A stretch of 63,016 bases of DNA from JAZNQL01 sp045590155 (GCA_045590155.1 JAZNQL010000005.1:1-63016); one strand, 5' to 3'; numbered from the stretch's first letter, positions 9,389 through 17,952 are shown. Notes: a model not told the origin generated them from the letters alone. Program-made: numbers and translations.

Positions 9389-10444
9389 ATGTATAAGGAA
9401 AGAATAAATTCAATACTTTCTTTGGCAGATACAAGTGTTCTTATATGCTCGGCACAAAATCTGTTTTACTTTTCGGGCTTTACAGGCGGGGAAGGATATA
9501 TGCTTTTAACCCCTTACATTGCCTATCTTTTTGTTGACGGAAGGTATACCCTTCAGGCAAACGAACAGGCTCGCGATTTCAAAGTTATAACCTTTGACAA
9601 AAAACCGCTTTCGTTTATCTTAGAAAAAATAAAACAGCATAATATCACAAGCCTTGCATTTGAAGATTCTTTTGTAACCTTTTCTTTTATGAACTCTTTA
9701 AAAGAAGCTTTGCCTTGCGAATTTGTTCCTCTTAAAAACAAGGTTTCGGTTTTAAGACGAAAAAAGAACAGCTTTGAAATTGCAAAAATAAAAGAGGCGG
9801 TACGACTTGCCGACGAAGCTTATAATCATATAACAAATTGCATAAAGCCGGGAATGAGCGAGCGCTCGGTTGCTGCAATTTTAGAGTATTTTATGCGTAA
9901 AAACGGTGCAGAAAAAACTTCTTTTGATACAATTTGTGCATCAGGAGTAAGAAGTGCACTCCCTCACGGTGCAGCAAGCGATAAAATAATCGAAAAGGGA
10001 GATTTTGTTACTCTTGACTTTGGTTGTGTTTTAGACGGCTACTGTTCGGATATGACAAGAACCCTGTGTATGGGCCGTGCTTCATCCCGCCAGAAAGATA
10101 TTTACCACATTGTTTTATATGCCCTCTGCCGTGCAGAGGACGAGGCTGTCTGCGGAATGAAAACAAGAGATTTAGATGCCGTTGCCCGCAATATTATAAC
10201 AAACTTCGGCCACGGCGAGCATTTTACACATTCTCTCGGGCACGGAGTGGGAATTGATATTCACGAAGCACCAACCCTTTCTCCCCGTTCGGAGGATGTG
10301 CTTGAAAACGGCTCTGTTATAACAATCGAGCCTGGCATTTATATCGAAGATTTTGGCGGTGTACGCATAGAAGATATGCTTTATGTAGACGATAAAAAAG
10401 GAGTAATTATGACTTCTTCGCCCAAAGAACTTACAGAACTTTAA
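9389..10444 (+). CDS. Xaa-Pro aminopeptidase-type M24 metallopeptidase
   Basis: This 351-residue cytosolic peptidase has a creatinase-type N-terminal domain (about 1-125) and a pita-bread M24 catalytic domain (about 130-351). All five metal ligands are visible: two Asp in LDFGCVLDGYCSDMTR, His in GHGVGIDIHE, and two Glu in TIEPGIYIED and GVRIEDM. Such enzymes release an N-terminal residue ahead of proline. AAGGA precedes the ATG. It is commonly found directly before efp in Bacillota, as here. Confidence 0.9.
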   Translation: MYKERINSILSLADTSVLICSAQNLFYFSGFTGGEGYMLLTPYIAYLFVDGRYTLQANEQARDFKVITFDKKPLSFILEKIKQHNITSLAFEDSFVTFSFMNSLKEALPCEFVPLKNKVSVLRRKKNSFEIAKIKEAVRLADEAYNHITNCIKPGMSERSVAAILEYFMRKNGAEKTSFDTICASGVRSALPHGAASDKIIEKGDFVTLDFGCVLDGYCSDMTRTLCMGRASSRQKDIYHIVLYALCRAEDEAVCGMKTRDLDAVARNIITNFGHGEHFTHSLGHGVGIDIHEAPTLSPRSEDVLENGSVITIEPGIYIEDFGGVRIEDMLYVDDKKGVIMTSSPKELTEL

Positions 10445-10452
10445 AAAAAGAC

Positions 10453-10481
10453 TTGAAAAATGTAAAAAAATATTGTAGAAT
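10453..10481 (+). promoter_or_regulatory. Promoter of efp
   Basis: TTGAAA (10453-10458), a 17-bp A-rich spacer and TAGAAT (10476-10481), in the 81-bp gap after the M24 peptidase. It allows efp to be expressed apart from the upstream genes. Confidence 0.7.
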
Positions 10482-10525
10482 ATACTATATACTTCTTAAT
10501 ATACTAAAAATTGGAGGAATTTATT

Positions 10526-11083
10526 ATGATAACTGCCGGCGATTTTCGTAACGGTATAACATTTGAGTTTGAAGGTAACGTGTACCAGGTTGTTGAATTT
10601 CAGCATGTAAAACCCGGTAAAGGTGCCGCTTTTGTTAGAACAAAGCTTAAGAATGTTATAAACGGTGGCGTTGTAGAAAAAACTTTCCGCCCCACCGATA
10701 AATTTGAAAAGGCACATATTGACAGAAAAGATATGGAATATCTTTATTCCGACGGTGACCTTTTCTACTTTATGGACCAGGAAACATACGAACAGAATCC
10801 CTTAAGCTCCGAACAGCTCGGTGATGCTTTAAAGTTTGTAAAGGAAAATATGCTTGTTAAAATCCTTTCATACAAGGGCTCTGTTTTCGGTGTTGAACCC
10901 CCAAACTTTGTAGAACTTGCAGTAACAGAAACCGAACCCGGCTTCAAAGGCGATACTGCAACAGGTGCACAGAAGCCTGCTACACTTGAAACAGGCGCGC
11001 AGATTTACGTTCCCCTCTTTATCAACGAAGGCGACGTAATAAGAGTAGATACCCGCACAGGCGAATATATGGAACGTGCATAA
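10526..11083 (+). CDS. efp: Elongation factor P
   Basis: EF-P is a 185-residue tRNA-shaped factor that relieves ribosomes stalled on polyproline stretches. It has the KOW-like N-domain, a central OB domain and a C-terminal OB domain ending RVDTRTGEYMERA. The loop that enters the peptidyl-transferase centre reads KPGKGAAF, with Lys32 at the site modified in many bacteria; no modifying enzyme is in the window. A TTG five codons upstream is in frame but overlaps GGAGG (10513-10517), so the ATG at 10526 is the start. Confidence 0.97.
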   Translation: MITAGDFRNGITFEFEGNVYQVVEFQHVKPGKGAAFVRTKLKNVINGGVVEKTFRPTDKFEKAHIDRKDMEYLYSDGDLFYFMDQETYEQNPLSSEQLGDALKFVKENMLVKILSYKGSVFGVEPPNFVELAVTETEPGFKGDTATGAQKPATLETGAQIYVPLFINEGDVIRVDTRTGEYMERA

Positions 11084-11109
11084 AATTATTTTAACGGAGG
11101 TTTTTTAAA

Positions 11110-11526
11110 ATGGATCTTAACGAAAAGGTTTCATATCTCAAAGGTTTATGCGAAGGACTCGGCATCGACGAATCCAAGCCCGAAGGCAAGCTTTTAGTAA
11201 AGATTGTCGACGTTTTGGAAGAAATCGCTGACGAAATCCTTGATACAAATGATTATATTGATGAAGTAAGCGCTGTTGTTGACGAAATCGACGAAGATTT
11301 GTCATACGTTGAAGAATATCTGTTCGACGATGAAGATGATGAATGTGACTGTTGCGACGATTTTGATTGCGCTGAAATTGAATGCCCCTCTTGCGGCGAA
11401 GTAATTTATCTTGATTGCGATATGCTTTGCGACGAAGAAGATACTTTAACCTGCCCCGCTTGCGGAGAAGAAATCGACCTTGAATTTGATTGCTGCGACT
11501 GTTGCGATTGCGACGATTGCGAATAA
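11110..11526 (+). CDS. CD1247-type acidic protein with Cys-rich zinc-ribbon end
   Basis: This 138-residue protein is very acidic. Residues 1-70 form a predicted helical domain of the type named after C. difficile CD1247 (start MDLNEKVSYLKGLCEGLGID). The rest carries two CPxCGE knuckles (CPSCGEV and CPACGEE) of a zinc ribbon, plus extra Cys/Asp clusters ending CCDCCDCDDCE. There are 17 cysteines in all. It lies 26 bp after efp behind a good GGAGG and ahead of a strong terminator, so it is cotranscribed with efp. Metal binding is likely; the cellular role is unknown. Confidence 0.75.
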   Translation: MDLNEKVSYLKGLCEGLGIDESKPEGKLLVKIVDVLEEIADEILDTNDYIDEVSAVVDEIDEDLSYVEEYLFDDEDDECDCCDDFDCAEIECPSCGEVIYLDCDMLCDEEDTLTCPACGEEIDLEFDCCDCCDCDDCE

Positions 11527-11541
11527 TTTTAAGGAAATTTT

Positions 11542-11575
11542 AAAGGCAACCCTTTCAAAGGGTTGCCTTTTTGTT
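11542..11575 (+). terminator. Terminator after efp and the zinc-ribbon gene
   Basis: A perfect 13-bp stem (AAAGGCAACCCTT at 11542-11554 with 11558-11570), a 3-nt loop and a T-rich tail, 15 bp after the stop. Confidence 0.92.
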
Positions 11576-11609
11576 AACCTCTTTTTTGAAAGGAATTTAT
11601 TTCTCTCCC

Positions 11610-11638
11610 TTGCTTTAATACGATTTTTATAGTATAAT
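11610..11638 (+). promoter_or_regulatory. Promoter of the second SLH gene
   Basis: TTGCTT (11610-11615), a 17-bp spacer and TATAAT (11633-11638), with a leader of about 105 nt to the ATG. Confidence 0.75.
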
Positions 11639-11672
11639 TGATGTATACAGAATTTTATTCTATAAAATTCCT

Positions 11673-11705
11673 AAAGCCTTTCGGCTTTTTGCGGTCTTTG
11701 ACCGC
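11673..11705 (+). promoter_or_regulatory. Two adjacent leader hairpins before the second SLH gene
   Basis: Hairpin one pairs AAAGCC (11673-11678) with GGCTTT (11683-11688) and runs into TTTTT. Hairpin two pairs GCGGTC (11691-11696) with GACCGC (11700-11705). The first resembles a weak terminator. Either could be a stabiliser or an attenuator. Confidence 0.45.
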
Positions 11706-11750
11706 CGCATCAATTGTGCAAATATACACTTTTAAAAAGGAGAGTTTAAA

Positions 11751-13028
11751 ATGAAAATTTTTCGTAAGCTTTTTGCTGTTATAATTTCTTTTGTGCTGGC
11801 ATTTTCGTCGGTATCTGCTTTTGCTGCAAACGGCGATTTATACATTATGGGAGACCCCGTGTTTATCGACGGTGTAAGGCAACCAACCTCTTTAGGGTTG
11901 TTTGTGTCGTTTTCTGCTGACAAGGTAAATCTTTCAAATACATCTCTTTCGTCTTATCTTAATATTATTGAGGCAACAGGCGATTTTACCCTTACCTTAA
12001 ACGGCAATAACACTTTAACAAGCAGAGCCCCCTATGCTTTAAAGGTTGTAGGCTCGCTTACAATATCGGGTGATGGGGACCTTACGGCAAAAGCAAAAAA
12101 AGCGGCTATTTATGTTGAGGGCGATGTTACAATCTCGGGTGGCGGTACCCTTGCCTTAACAGGTACAGATGCTGAATCATACGGAATTTACGCAACCGGC
12201 GAAATTACTGTAACCGACAGCGAGGTTATAGCTTCAGGCTCCAAAGAAAACATCGTTTCAAATGGAGGGCCTTTGTCTGATCTCCCTCAAAAGGAAGACG
12301 AGAATAAAGACCCCGAAATCCCCGAAAATAACGGCACAGAAAACGAAGGCACAGAAAATGAAGGCTCGGAAAATGAAGGCACAGAAAATGAAAATACTGA
12401 AAACAATGAAACAAACGAAGAAACTTCAAGCGAGGAAAAGCCCTCTAAACCTTCAGGCAAGCCTTCAATAGGCGGCACACCAGGCAAGCTTCCCCCTGTT
12501 TCAGAAGAAAATAAAGATAACCAATCGCAAATCCCGGCAAAGTCCGAATTTTCCGACGTTTTGGTAAATGACTGGTTCTGCGTATATGTAAATACTCTTG
12601 TTTCGGAAGGTGTTGTAAACGGCTACCCCGACAAAACCTTTAAACCCCAAGGCAAAGTTACTTATGGCGAAGCATTAAAGCTTGTTGCACGCGCGGCAGG
12701 TCTTTCCGAGCAGACACCTACCTCCGAGCACTGGGCAAGCGGATATCTTGCTTTGGCTTCATCAGCAGGAGTTTTACCCGCCGACCAAAACCTTGACGAG
12801 TCCATAACAAGAAAGGTTATAGCTTTGCTTTCAAAAACATTTTTGAATCTTCCTGCTCCAAAAAATCCATCTCCCTTTGCAGATATTGACGATGCTGCAA
12901 TTACCTCTCTTTACGAGGCAGGCATTGTGGAAGGAAGCTTTGCAGATAACGGCGACAGAGTTTATCTTCCCGATTCTTATATAACAAGAGCAGAAATCTC
13001 GGCTATTGTTTACAGAATGTTAAAGTAA
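11751..13028 (+). CDS. Secreted SLH-anchored protein with beta-rich domain and acidic linker
   Basis: This 425-residue protein has a clear signal peptide (MKIFRKLFAVIISFVLAFSS, cleavage likely after AFA at 25). Residues about 26-180 are rich in short repeats with Gly turns (LTISGDGDL, VTISGGGTL), suggesting a beta-helix or adhesin-like fold. Residues about 183-245 form a very acidic Glu/Asn/Thr linker with a 15-bp DNA repeat. Residues about 258-425 are three C-terminal SLH domains (FSDV..., EHWA..., FADI...), the second degenerate. This is the reverse order of the S-layer protein, as in accessory proteins that hang on the same wall polymer. No enzyme motif was seen. AAGGAGAG precedes the ATG. 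Confidence 0.8.
   Translation: MKIFRKLFAVIISFVLAFSSVSAFAANGDLYIMGDPVFIDGVRQPTSLGLFVSFSADKVNLSNTSLSSYLNIIEATGDFTLTLNGNNTLTSRAPYALKVVGSLTISGDGDLTAKAKKAAIYVEGDVTISGGGTLALTGTDAESYGIYATGEITVTDSEVIASGSKENIVSNGGPLSDLPQKEDENKDPEIPENNGTENEGTENEGSENEGTENENTENNETNEETSSEEKPSKPSGKPSIGGTPGKLPPVSEENKDNQSQIPAKSEFSDVLVNDWFCVYVNTLVSEGVVNGYPDKTFKPQGKVTYGEALKLVARAAGLSEQTPTSEHWASGYLALASSAGVLPADQNLDESITRKVIALLSKTFLNLPAPKNPSPFADIDDAAITSLYEAGIVEGSFADNGDRVYLPDSYITRAEISAIVYRMLK
12333..12392 (+). repeat. Four 15-bp in-frame tandem repeats
   Basis: Units start at 12333, 12348, 12363 and 12378 with consensus GGCACAGAAAATGAA, each encoding GTENE or GSENE. The third unit has two changes. They form part of the acidic linker, and copy-number change would lengthen the linker without shifting the frame. 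Confidence 0.85.
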
Positions 13029-13042
13029 ATATTTTATAACAG

Positions 13043-13072
13043 AAAAAGACCTCTGAAAAGAGGTCTTTTTCT
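13043..13072. terminator. Bidirectional terminator after the second SLH gene
   Basis: AAAAAGACCTCT (13043-13054), a GAAA loop and AGAGGTCTTTTT (13059-13070). The A-run and T-run on either side let it end the plus-strand SLH gene and the converging minus-strand small membrane gene. Confidence 0.9.
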
Positions 13073-13104
13073 GTGAATTTTGGAGGTACTTTTTACGTTT
13101 TCGG

Positions 13105-13335
13105 TTATCTTTTCTGTATGATATCAAACAGTATCCCCCCTATAAAGCCTGCGGAAAATACGTTTACACCTACACCAAAAATCCCTCGTGACATAAAAAT
13201 TATATCCAGGCTTTTTTCGGGATTTCTTAAAATAACCGCCGCAACAAGCATAAGGAGATTTGCAAGAAAAGAGCAAATGATTATTATATATTTCTGTATT
13301 CCCTCGATTTTATCAAGTGCCGTTAATATTCTCAT
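13105..13335 (-). CDS. Small hypothetical membrane protein
   Basis: This 76-residue protein has two predicted membrane helices (about YIIIICSFLANLLMLVAAVI and GVGVNVFSAGFIGGILFDII). The frame is open ten codons further upstream, but AAAGGAG lies 8 bases before the ATG at 13335, which I choose. It follows apbE on the same strand across a hairpin. I do not recognise the family and assign no function. Confidence 0.55.
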   Translation of the reverse strand: MRILTALDKIEGIQKYIIIICSFLANLLMLVAAVILRNPEKSLDIIFMSRGIFGVGVNVFSAGFIGGILFDIIQKR

Positions 13336-13381
13336 GTTTTCTGCTCCTTTCAAGACTAATGGCAAATAATTTATATATTTT

Positions 13382-13420
13382 AAAGCCCATAAACAATTAT
13401 AGCAACTGTTTATGGGCTTT
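13382..13420 (-). terminator. Long hairpin between apbE and the small membrane gene
   Basis: A perfect 14-bp stem (AAAGCCCATAAACA at 13382-13395 with 13407-13420) and an 11-nt loop. On the minus strand the 3' arm ends in TTT with an A/T-rich rather than T-rich tail, so termination may be partial. Confidence 0.55.
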
Positions 13421-13453
13421 TCAATGCAAAATATTTTCTATAAAAAACGTAAT

Positions 13454-14374
13454 TTAGTTAAAGTTCTTTGTTTTGGTTACGGTGTAATTTTTATCTATAA
13501 AAACTGCCTGTATATTATTTTTTTCGGCAAACTCCAAAGCTTTATCTCCCATTAAAAGAAGAGCTGTTGAAAAAACATCCGCCTCCATCGATGAAGGACT
13601 TATTACAGTTGCCGAATATAAATTGTTGTCTGCCGGTCTACCCGTTTTTGGATTTATTATATGGTTATACTCTTTTCCGTCATCTTCAAAATATCTTTCG
13701 TATATTCCGCTTGTTACAACAGAAGTATCTAAAACCTCTAAAACGCATATACTCTCGCCCTCGCTTTTTGGCTTTTGTATTCCCACCTTAAATTTTTCTT
13801 TGCCCTTTGAGCCTACCGCATACACATTACCGCCAAGATTGATTATACCGTTTTGATTATGCTTTTTTAAAAGCTCTGCCATTTTGTCGGCAATGTACCC
13901 TTTTGCAATTCCGCCAAGGTCAATTTTTGTACCCTCTTTTAAAATAACCTCTCCGTTTAAAAGAGTTACCTTATCGCTCCCCAAAGTTTCTCTGGCTTTT
14001 TGTATCTCTTCTTCTTTTGGAACACTGTTCTTCCATATCTGTGACAGAGCCCCAACAGTTATATCAAAAAAACCCTCTGTTATTTCGTTATAGTAAAGAC
14101 CTTTTTCTATAAGATAATAAGTTTCGGGCGAAACCTTGTGCCTTCCCTCTTTATTCAAAATATAAACATCACTGCCCTCGCGGGTTTTGCTTAACATGTT
14201 TTCGTACTTTACAGCAAGCCTTTCGCACTCGTCCAAAAGCTCATTATTTTCCGAAAACAAAGTAATGTTTACATAAGTATCAAAGGAAAAAAACTCTGCC
14301 TCGTATTTTTTTTGAGGCTTACTGCATCCCGAAATTAAAAATAAAACTAAAAATACACATAAAAATTTTTTCAT
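13454..14374 (-). CDS. apbE: ApbE-family FAD:protein FMN transferase, lipoprotein
   Basis: ApbE enzymes attach FMN from FAD to Thr/Ser of flavoproteins outside the membrane, such as Rnf and Nqr subunits. This 306-residue copy has a lipoprotein signal with lipobox LISGC (Cys17). The family segments are present: FFSFDTYVNITLF, KIDLGGIAKGYIADK, INLGGNVYAVGSK, HIINPKTGRPA and the Mg-binding segment EADVFSTALLLMG. Length is typical. Its flavoprotein partners are not in the window. A promoter lies just upstream. Confidence 0.9.
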   Translation of the reverse strand: MKKFLCVFLVLFLISGCSKPQKKYEAEFFSFDTYVNITLFSENNELLDECERLAVKYENMLSKTREGSDVYILNKEGRHKVSPETYYLIEKGLYYNEITEGFFDITVGALSQIWKNSVPKEEEIQKARETLGSDKVTLLNGEVILKEGTKIDLGGIAKGYIADKMAELLKKHNQNGIINLGGNVYAVGSKGKEKFKVGIQKPKSEGESICVLEVLDTSVVTSGIYERYFEDDGKEYNHIINPKTGRPADNNLYSATVISPSSMEADVFSTALLLMGDKALEFAEKNNIQAVFIDKNYTVTKTKNFN

Positions 14375-14389
14375 TCTATCACCGATTTC

Positions 14390-14418
14390 ATTTTACTATA
14401 TTTTATTTGTTTTGGCAA
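14390..14418 (-). promoter_or_regulatory. Promoter of apbE
   Basis: On the minus strand TTGCCA (14413-14418), a 17-bp spacer and TAAAAT (14390-14395), 16 bp before the ATG. Confidence 0.65.
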
Positions 14419-14473
14419 TGTTTTACTGGGTTTTTTCAGAAAGTTTTTTCTAAAAATAATAAAGGTGATTTTT

Positions 14474-15547
14474 ATGGATTTTATTCTCTCGGTTTCACAG
14501 ATTGTATGTTCTTTATGTATAATAATTTATTTTTTTAAAAATTCACACGCACAAGGCGAAAATATAGATTATATAGACAAAAATGCCGAAAAGGAATATC
14601 AGAAAATGCGCGAGCTTCGCTCTTTGCACCTTACACGCCCTTTGTCCGAAAAGGCAAGACCTAAAAGCTTTTCCGAAATATGCGGTCAGGACGAGCCCCT
14701 TCTTGCCCTGCGTGCGGCAATTTGTTCTCCAAATCCCCAACATGTGCTTTTATACGGCCCTCCCGGGGTAGGTAAAACCTGTGCGGCAAGAGCCGCTTTT
14801 TTGGAAGCAGTAAGTTCTCCTCTTTCTCCATTTAACAAGGATTCTTCTTTTGTGGAAACCGATGCTTCCGCCCTTTATTTTGACGAAAGAGGTGTTGCCG
14901 ACCCTCTTTTAGGCTCTGTGCACGACCCTATTTTTCAGGGAGGAGGTGCATTCGGTCAGTGCGGAATTCCAAAACCCTTGCCAGGTGCCGTTACAAAAGC
15001 TCACGGCGGAATTTTGTTTATCGACGAAATAGGAGAAATGCACCCTTATCAGTTAAACCGTCTTTTAAAGGTTTTAGAGGACAGGTGTGTTCACTTTGAA
15101 AGCTCGTATTATAACCCTGCAAATACTAATATCCCAAAATACATTCACGACATTTTCGAAAAAGGCCTGCCTGCCGACTTTCGTCTTATAGGCGCAACAA
15201 CAAGACTTCCCGAACAAATACCTCTTGCCGTTCGCTCACGCTGCTGCGAAATATTTTTTAATCCCTTAAACGAAATAAACCTTTATGAAATTGCCGCAAA
15301 CGCCGTTTCAAAGGGCGGTTTTTCTGCCGATACAGAAACTCTTGCTCTGGCTGTTGCATTTTCGTCAAACGGGCGTGAAGTTATAAATATTGTTCAGCTT
15401 GCAGAAAACTACGCTCTTTTTGAGGGCAGAAACAAAGTTTTGCCCTCGGATATACGCCTGGTTGCAAAGGCGGGAAGATATAAATTAAGGCATTCTGCCA
15501 AATTTCCTCTTGAAAAAAAGGACAATAACAACTATAATAATATTTGA
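14474..15547 (+). CDS. LonB-like AAA+ ATPase without the peptidase domain
   Basis: This 357-residue protein matches the front part of Bacillota LonB: an N-terminal membrane helix (MDFILSVSQIVCSLCIIIYF), a linker, then an AAA+ module with Walker A GPPGVGKT, Walker B ILFIDEIGEM, sensor/arginine-finger region IGATTRLPEQIPLAVRSRC, and a lid domain. Complete LonB is about 550 residues and ends in a Ser-Lys peptidase domain. Here the protein stops after the lid (tail KKDNNNYNNI) and lonA begins 11 bp later, so there is no room for it. It is either a degraded LonB or a membrane-tethered unfoldase or adaptor. GTG at 14465 is in frame, but AAAGGTGAT supports the ATG at 14474. The lonB-lonA-engB order is as in Bacillus. 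Confidence 0.8.
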   Translation: MDFILSVSQIVCSLCIIIYFFKNSHAQGENIDYIDKNAEKEYQKMRELRSLHLTRPLSEKARPKSFSEICGQDEPLLALRAAICSPNPQHVLLYGPPGVGKTCAARAAFLEAVSSPLSPFNKDSSFVETDASALYFDERGVADPLLGSVHDPIFQGGGAFGQCGIPKPLPGAVTKAHGGILFIDEIGEMHPYQLNRLLKVLEDRCVHFESSYYNPANTNIPKYIHDIFEKGLPADFRLIGATTRLPEQIPLAVRSRCCEIFFNPLNEINLYEIAANAVSKGGFSADTETLALAVAFSSNGREVINIVQLAENYALFEGRNKVLPSDIRLVAKAGRYKLRHSAKFPLEKKDNNNYNNI

Positions 15548-15558
15548 GGTGATAATCT

Positions 15559-17952
15559 TTGGTTAAGAAAAAACAAACTCTTCCTCTAATCCCTGTAAGG
15601 GGACTCGTGGTTTTTCCATATATGATTTTGCATTTTGACGTTGCACGTAAAAAATCCATTGCGGCTCTTGAGGCAGCAATGGCAAATCATCAGTATGTAT
15701 TTTTAACGGCTCAAAAGGATATAAACGTGGAAAATCCAGGGGTTGAAGATTTTTATTCTGTGGGCACAGTGGCAAAAGTAAAACAGCTTTTAAAGCTTCC
15801 TCAAAATACTGTCCGTGTTTTGGTGGAAGGGCTTTACCGTGCAAAAATTACAGAAATTGAATCTGAATCTCCCTATTTTTCTGCCCACACCGAAGAAATA
15901 AGGCAGACAAGAAGGGGAATAAACCCTCTTGATGAAGAAGCGGCTCTTCGTATGATAAACGATATGTTTGATGATTTGTTTAACTTAAATCCCAAGCTTT
16001 CGCCCGATGCATTGAGTGCTCTTTCGGGGATAGACGATTCGGCACGCTTTGCAGATACAGTTGCTGCAAACTTTATCTCAAAAACAGAAGATAAGCAGAT
16101 TATTTTAGAAGACCTTAATGTTTTAACACGTCTTACACATCTTGCCGCAATAATAGCAAAAGAAATAGAGCTTTTAAAAACTGAAAGCGATATACTGCGC
16201 CGTGTTAAAAGCCAGATAGACGAAAATCAGCGTGAATATTATTTAAGAGAGCAGATAAAAGCAATCTCGCGCGAGCTTGATGGGGACGATTCTGACGAAG
16301 CAGAACATTATGCAGAAAGAATAGCAAAATCTTCTCTGCCCGAAGAGGCAAAGAAAAAAGCCGAAAAAGAGCTTGCAAGATTCCGCAAAATGTCGGCTCA
16401 CGCCCCTGAATCTTCAATAGTCCGCACATACCTTGACTATTTGCTCGAAATGCCTTACGGTGTTTATACCGACGAAAATTCCAATATAAAAAATGCCGAA
16501 AAAATTTTAAATTCGGCTCACTACGGTCTTAAAAAGGTTAAAGAAAGAATTTTAGAATATCTTTCGGTTAAAATTCTTTCGGGACATCTTGGCGGACAGA
16601 TTTTATGTCTTTCAGGACCTCCGGGGGTGGGTAAAACCTCTATTGCAAAGTCTATTGCCGAAGCTTTAGGCAGAAACTATGCAAGAATATCTTTGGGAGG
16701 TGTGCGTGACGAGGCCGAAATAAGAGGTCACCGCAAAACCTATATCGGCGCAATGCCCGGTAAAATTATGACGGCAGTAAGCCGTGCCGGCTCGCAAAAC
16801 GCTCTTATTCTTTTAGACGAAATAGATAAGCTTGGCAGTGATTATAAGGGCGATCCTTCAAGTGCTCTTTTAGAGGTCTTGGATTCGGAGCAAAACTTCG
16901 CTTTCCGTGACCATTTTCTTGATGTTCCTTTTGATTTGTCGGACGTTATGTTTATAACAACCTCAAACAATTCGGAAAATATACCTCCCGCATTGCTTGA
17001 CCGTATGGAAATTATTGAGCTTCCTGGTTATACCTCGGAAGAAAAGCTTAATATAGCATCCCGCCATTTAATACCGAAAAATCTTGAACGGCACGGTCTT
17101 ACTTCAGAACAGCTTGTTATACGAAAGGCTGCAGTTTCGGCAATTATTGAATATTACACCCGCGAAGCAGGGGTAAGAACTTTAGAGAGAGAAATTGCAT
17201 CTGTTTGCCGAAAGGCGGCAAAAATGCTTTTGCAGGGAGAAAAGAAAATTACAGTTACCCCTCAAAATCTTGACAGATTTTTGGGTGTTAAAAAATATTT
17301 CAGCGAAAAGCTTTCATACACGCAGGAAATAGGTATTGTGAGAGGTCTTGCCTGGACAAGTGTTGGAGGAGATACTTTAAGCGTTGAAGTAAATGTTATG
17401 GAAGGAAGCGGAAAGCTTGAGCTTACAGGTAAGCTTGGAGATGTTATGAAGGAATCGGCTCAAGCGGCAGTAAGCTTTATACGCTCACGAGCAGAGGCTT
17501 TGGGAATAGAAAAAGATTTTTATAAAACCTGCGATATTCATCTTCATGTTCCTGAAGGGGCCGTTCCAAAAGACGGACCGTCAGCAGGTATAACCATTGC
17601 AACTGCAATGATTTCGGCTCTTTGCAAAAATCCTGTAAGAGGAGATATTGCCATGACGGGCGAAATAACCTTGCGTGGCAGAGTTCTGCCCATCGGCGGA
17701 CTTACCGAAAAGGTTCTTGCTGCTTACCGCTATGGTATAAAAACCGTTATTTTCCCCGAAGAAAATAAAAAGGATTTGCAGGATATTCCCGATAATATAA
17801 AAGAAAAATTACACTTTGTTCCCGTTTCGGATATGGATGAGGTTTTGGAGGCAGTTTTTAAAAAAACAAGCAACCTTAAATCTGCCGATGTTTTATCGGG
17901 AGCGCACATTACAACAAAATCTTGCGAATCAATAAACACCATACCTCAATAA
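15559..17952 (+). CDS. lon: ATP-dependent protease LonA
   Basis: LonA is the soluble AAA+ protease that degrades misfolded and regulatory proteins. This 797-residue copy has the N-terminal substrate domain (LPLIPVRGLVVFPYMILHF), the AAA+ module (Walker A GPPGVGKTS near 353, Walker B ILLDEIDKL) and the peptidase domain with Ser675 (PKDGPSAG) and Lys718 (LTEKVLAA). The 43-residue Ser-Lys spacing equals that of E. coli Lon (679/722). The start is TTG, supported by GAGGTGAT five bases before it. It is directly downstream of the LonB-like gene and upstream of engB. Confidence 0.96.
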   Translation: MVKKKQTLPLIPVRGLVVFPYMILHFDVARKKSIAALEAAMANHQYVFLTAQKDINVENPGVEDFYSVGTVAKVKQLLKLPQNTVRVLVEGLYRAKITEIESESPYFSAHTEEIRQTRRGINPLDEEAALRMINDMFDDLFNLNPKLSPDALSALSGIDDSARFADTVAANFISKTEDKQIILEDLNVLTRLTHLAAIIAKEIELLKTESDILRRVKSQIDENQREYYLREQIKAISRELDGDDSDEAEHYAERIAKSSLPEEAKKKAEKELARFRKMSAHAPESSIVRTYLDYLLEMPYGVYTDENSNIKNAEKILNSAHYGLKKVKERILEYLSVKILSGHLGGQILCLSGPPGVGKTSIAKSIAEALGRNYARISLGGVRDEAEIRGHRKTYIGAMPGKIMTAVSRAGSQNALILLDEIDKLGSDYKGDPSSALLEVLDSEQNFAFRDHFLDVPFDLSDVMFITTSNNSENIPPALLDRMEIIELPGYTSEEKLNIASRHLIPKNLERHGLTSEQLVIRKAAVSAIIEYYTREAGVRTLEREIASVCRKAAKMLLQGEKKITVTPQNLDRFLGVKKYFSEKLSYTQEIGIVRGLAWTSVGGDTLSVEVNVMEGSGKLELTGKLGDVMKESAQAAVSFIRSRAEALGIEKDFYKTCDIHLHVPEGAVPKDGPSAGITIATAMISALCKNPVRGDIAMTGEITLRGRVLPIGGLTEKVLAAYRYGIKTVIFPEENKKDLQDIPDNIKEKLHFVPVSDMDEVLEAVFKKTSNLKSADVLSGAHITTKSCESINTIPQ

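Noticed and set aside
12226..12487. Three open frames of 66-69 codons opposite or out of frame within the SLH linker
   Set aside because: They are shadows of the repetitive acidic linker and have no start signals.
15548..15558. Missing LonB peptidase domain hidden by a frameshift
   Set aside because: lonA begins 11 bp after the stop with its own ribosome binding site, and the LonA peptidase follows its own ATPase domain, so no spare peptidase sequence exists here.
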